DNA of 33,525 nucleotides from UBA8337 sp965662725 (GTDB lineage: Bacteria > Pseudomonadota > Alphaproteobacteria > RS24). The translations under genes were made by a program, and so were the position numbers. This document shows positions 31,543-33,525 of the stretch, in pieces. Every line of letters begins with the position of its first letter. The stretch's first letter is position 1. The stretch lies in the NCBI GenBank assembly GCA_965662725.1, contig CBFIIT010000014.1, positions 1 to 33,525 of the forward strand, written 5' to 3'. Under the pieces are notes generated by a model. The model was given only the letters and a program-made list of their open reading frames with translations. It was not told the origin of the DNA and did not search any database.

Positions 31543-32643
31543 TTAAACGGCGGCTTCCTCTGCCGGTGGCTCTTCATCTTGGCCTTCAGCCAATTTTACC
31601 TCTTCACCGGTCAGCGCCTCAATGTCGATAAGGCCCGCATCGGCGCGCACTTTCTCTTCAATTTCCGCCGCCATATCGGGGTTTTCCAGCAGGAATTTAC
31701 GGGTGTTTTCTTTACCCTGCCCGATGCGCTGCGTGCCATAGCTGTACCAGCTACCTGATTTCTCAACCACATTGGCTTTTACGCCAAGGTCAATCAGCTC
31801 GCCCATTTTAGAAATGCCTTCGCCGTAAAGAATATCAAACTCAACGACACGGAAAGGCGGTGCAACTTTATTCTTCACCACTTTCACGCGGGTTTGGTTA
31901 CCGATAACCTCATCGCGGTCTTTAATTGCGCCGATACGGCGAATATCCAGACGACAAGATGCATAGAATTTAAGCGCATTACCACCGGTGGTTGTTTCCG
32001 GCGAACCAAACATGACGCCGATTTTCATCCGGATTTGGTTAATGAAAATCACCATTGTATTGGACCGCGAAATCGAACCGGTCAGTTTTCTAAGCGCTTG
32101 GCTCATCAGACGCGCTTGCAGGCCCGGCAGGCTATCGCCCATATCGCCTTCAAGCTCGGCCCGCGGGGTCAAGGCAGCCACCGAGTCAATCACCAACACA
32201 TCAACCGCGCCGGAGCGCACCAGCGTATCGGCAATTTCCAAAGCCTGCTCGCCATTATCAGGCTGCGAAATCAGCAAATCCTCAATATTGACGCCCAACT
32301 TATTGGCATAAGCCGGGTCCAGCGCATGTTCGGCATCAATAAAGCCGCAAATGCCACCGGTTTTTTGCGCTTCGGCAACCGTGTGCAGTGCCAAGGTCGT
32401 TTTACCGGAGCTTTCCGGCCCGTAAATCTCGATGATCCGGCCTTTCGGCAAACCACCAATACCCAACGCGATATCAAGCCCCAAAGAGCCGGTCGAAATC
32501 GATTCAATTTCAACGATATTTTCCGGGTCGCCCAGCTTCATCACTGAGCCTTTACCGTAATTCTTCTCAATTTGAGAAAGAGCCGCTTCCAGCGCTTTCT
32601 TCTTTTCTTCACTCTTTTCCATGAGGTTCACCACTTCAGCCAT
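31543..32643 (-). CDS. recA: Recombinase RecA
   Basis: A 366-residue DNA-dependent ATPase for homologous recombination and the co-protease that triggers LexA self-cleavage. The Walker A motif is GPESSGKTTL near residue 74. The Walker B region is VDVLVIDSVAAL, L1/L2-type DNA-binding loops follow (QIRMKIGVMFGSPETTTGG), and the tail is acidic (GQDEEPPAEEAAV). ATG 32643 follows GGAGGAG. The promoter carries a LexA-type GTTC-N7-GTTC box. A strong terminator follows, so recA is a single-gene unit between dksA and alaS. Confidence 0.98.
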   Translation of the reverse strand: MAEVVNLMEKSEEKKKALEAALSQIEKNYGKGSVMKLGDPENIVEIESISTGSLGLDIALGIGGLPKGRIIEIYGPESSGKTTLALHTVAEAQKTGGICGFIDAEHALDPAYANKLGVNIEDLLISQPDNGEQALEIADTLVRSGAVDVLVIDSVAALTPRAELEGDMGDSLPGLQARLMSQALRKLTGSISRSNTMVIFINQIRMKIGVMFGSPETTTGGNALKFYASCRLDIRRIGAIKDRDEVIGNQTRVKVVKNKVAPPFRVVEFDILYGEGISKMGELIDLGVKANVVEKSGSWYSYGTQRIGQGKENTRKFLLENPDMAAEIEEKVRADAGLIDIEALTGEEVKLAEGQDEEPPAEEAAV

Positions 32644-32690
32644 AATGTCTCCTCCGTTATTTCATAGCTCACATTGGCGAGCAATGAGAC

Positions 32691-32720
32691 ATTATGTTCT
32701 CATTTTGTTCCATTTGTCCA
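32691..32720 (-). promoter_or_regulatory. recA promoter with embedded alphaproteobacterial LexA box
   Basis: On minus, -35 TGGACA (32720-32715) and -10 CATAAT (32696-32691) are separated by 18 bp, each with five of six consensus bases. Between and overlapping them lies GAAC-N7-GAAC (32710-32696), the alphaproteobacterial SOS box GTTC-N7-GTTC read on plus. LexA bound here would block RNA polymerase, matching DNA damage induction. Confidence 0.85.
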
Positions 32721-32816
32721 GAACAAATTTAACTGCTTGTTTTTATTGATTATTCAGCTATTTAGCGGCTGTGTATAAAAAGCGAAAAACGAGAATTCGA
32801 ACGGCATTTTATAGAA

Positions 32817-33233
32817 TCAGTCGTCGCGATAAACCCGCTCGCGCTTCTCGTGGCGCTCTTGCGCCTCCAGTCCCAAAGTGGCAATCGGGCGCGCGTCCAG
32901 CCGCTTCAGGCTGATCGGCTCGCCGCTTTCTTCGCAATAGCCGTAAGTCTTGTCGTCAATGCGGCGCAGCGCCGAATCGATTTTATTGATCAGCTTGCGA
33001 TGGCGGTCGCGCGTGCGCAATTCCAATTGCTTTTCGGCCTCTGAATTGGCGCGGTCAACATCATCGGGATGCTGCTCGCTCTCATTTTGCAAGCCGATAA
33101 CGGTTTCTTTCGTGCCCTTGATAATGTCTTCTTTCCATTCCACCAGCTTGCGGCGAAAATATTCGCGCTGCCTGGCATTCATGAAAGGTTCGTCATCGCT
33201 AGGGACGTAATTTTTTGGAAGCCGTGTTGCCAT
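32817..33233 (-). CDS. dksA: RNA polymerase-binding transcription factor DksA
   Basis: A 138-residue secondary-channel regulator that works with ppGpp at ribosomal and amino-acid promoters. The coiled coil holds the tip motif D-x-x-D-x-A (DDVDRA, near residue 61). The C-terminal globular part has TYGYCEESGEPISLKRLDARP and ATLGLEAQERHE. Of the four zinc cysteines in the Escherichia coli protein only one remains, as I recall for many alphaproteobacterial DksA proteins. ATG 33233 follows AAAGAGG; five upstream codons to 33248 are less likely. A candidate promoter lies at 33286-33314. No clear terminator was seen before the recA promoter. Confidence 0.95.
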   Translation of the reverse strand: MATRLPKNYVPSDDEPFMNARQREYFRRKLVEWKEDIIKGTKETVIGLQNESEQHPDDVDRANSEAEKQLELRTRDRHRKLINKIDSALRRIDDKTYGYCEESGEPISLKRLDARPIATLGLEAQERHEKRERVYRDD

Positions 33234-33285
33234 GTTAGCCTCTTTCAAAGTTTCTTTTTATGCCCTGCCGATAGCAAGCGACATT

Positions 33286-33314
33286 TCTATATGCAATCCA
33301 CGGCTTAAAAGCAA
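33286..33314 (-). promoter_or_regulatory. Candidate dksA promoter
   Basis: TTGCTT (33314-33309) and TATAGA (33291-33286) with a 17-bp spacer on the minus strand, about 53 bp before the dksA start. It overlaps a 6-bp hairpin, CGGCTT and AAGCCG at 33301-33318. Moderate match only. Confidence 0.35.
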
Positions 33315-33442
33315 GCCGCTATGACGCATGCTCCACCGATATTTCTGGCTTGCGCCGCCCTGCCCTTGCCCTTAGTCTTTCTCGCCATATGTGACCCGTC
33401 ATAGGGTTTTTTCTGCCGTACCGGCCAAAATGGGAAAGTTTC

Positions 33443-33525
33443 ATGACCGAAAAATTTGAAGGCACTGAGAATTATATTGCCACTGAAGATTTGCGCATTG
33501 CGGTTAATGCCGCGTTAACGCTGGA
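33443..33525 (+). CDS. MoxR-family AAA+ ATPase, partial
   Basis: Only the first 27 residues are in the window, beginning MTEKFEGTENYIATEDLRIA and continuing VNAALTL. This matches my memory of alphaproteobacterial MoxR ATPases, in which the Walker A motif follows a few residues later. MoxR proteins are chaperone-like ATPases acting with von Willebrand factor A-domain partners, which should follow to the right. ATG 33443 follows a GGGAAAG stretch; an ATG at 33430 is in another frame. It is divergent from dksA across about 209 bp. The Walker motifs are not visible, so the call rests on the N-terminal pattern. Confidence 0.7.
   Translation, partial: MTEKFEGTENYIATEDLRIAVNAALTL

Noticed and set aside
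32721..32816. Intrinsic terminator after dksA
   Set aside because: The AT-rich stretch has T-runs, but the nearby stems have four pairs or fewer.
1..33525. CRISPR arrays, prophage or insertion sequences
   Set aside because: No regularly spaced repeats, transposase, integrase or phage structural genes were seen on either strand.

Overview
The window is chromosomal DNA from a bacterium, almost certainly an alphaproteobacterium. Supporting signs are a GTTC-N7-GTTC LexA-type box at recA, a DksA with only one of the usual four zinc cysteines, a DUF3126 protein, a CHCC zinc-finger protein like the small complex I subunit, a cysteine-free S4, and the purL-bolA-grxD block. Base composition is intermediate and genes are tightly packed, many with 1-4 nt overlaps. 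I cannot name the genus; a marine, fairly streamlined lineage is an inference.

Layout. 1-411: minus-strand toxin-antitoxin pair cut by the window edge. 412-3725: cysS and a NifU-type scaffold on minus, then folE-hisI on plus. 3722-7821: minus-strand run of gamma-carbonic anhydrase, GMC oxidoreductase, HCCA-isomerase-like thioredoxin-fold protein, rhomboid and CBS protein, the first three joints overlapping or nearly so. 7897-10537: an unknown membrane-anchored protein on plus; cysE, an SDR and DUF3126 on minus. 10618-15740: plus-strand cluster of alpha/beta hydrolase, crotonase-fold protein lacking both catalytic glutamates, SDR, M20 amidohydrolase with a Gly/Cys tail, CHCC zinc finger and a membrane-anchored alpha/beta hydrolase. 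15759-18176: on minus, tRNA-Leu(UAA), an MBL-fold lipoprotein, a small secreted two-cysteine protein and a stand-alone CinA N-terminal domain protein. 18299-25776: map, radC (TTG start), purB-purC-purS-purQ-purL, bolA, grxD. 25861-33233: rpsD and trmJ (minus), icd (plus), alaS, recA and dksA (minus). 33443-end: start of a MoxR-type AAA+ ATPase.

Functions. Most of the right half is housekeeping: five purine steps, translation (rpsD, alaS, tRNA-Leu, map, trmJ), the TCA cycle (icd), SOS recombination (recA) and Fe-S/stress regulation (bolA, grxD, dksA). The left half and the 10.6-17.3 kb stretch are accessory-like: two SDRs, two alpha/beta hydrolases, a crotonase, an amidohydrolase and a GMC enzyme suggest breakdown of small organic acids, alcohols or amides, but no substrate can be read from sequence.

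The most interesting signals are regulatory. They are: an rpsD leader with a near-consensus promoter and two hairpins sharing an arm; a G8 ribosome-binding tract in a hairpin loop before the SDR at 8898; an inverted repeat over the toxin start codon; three helically phased TGATAAA repeats before the CBS gene; and a small secreted protein with tandem terminators that leave the following lipoprotein gene no room for its own promoter. No CRISPR array, prophage, IS element or clearly new multigene system was seen.
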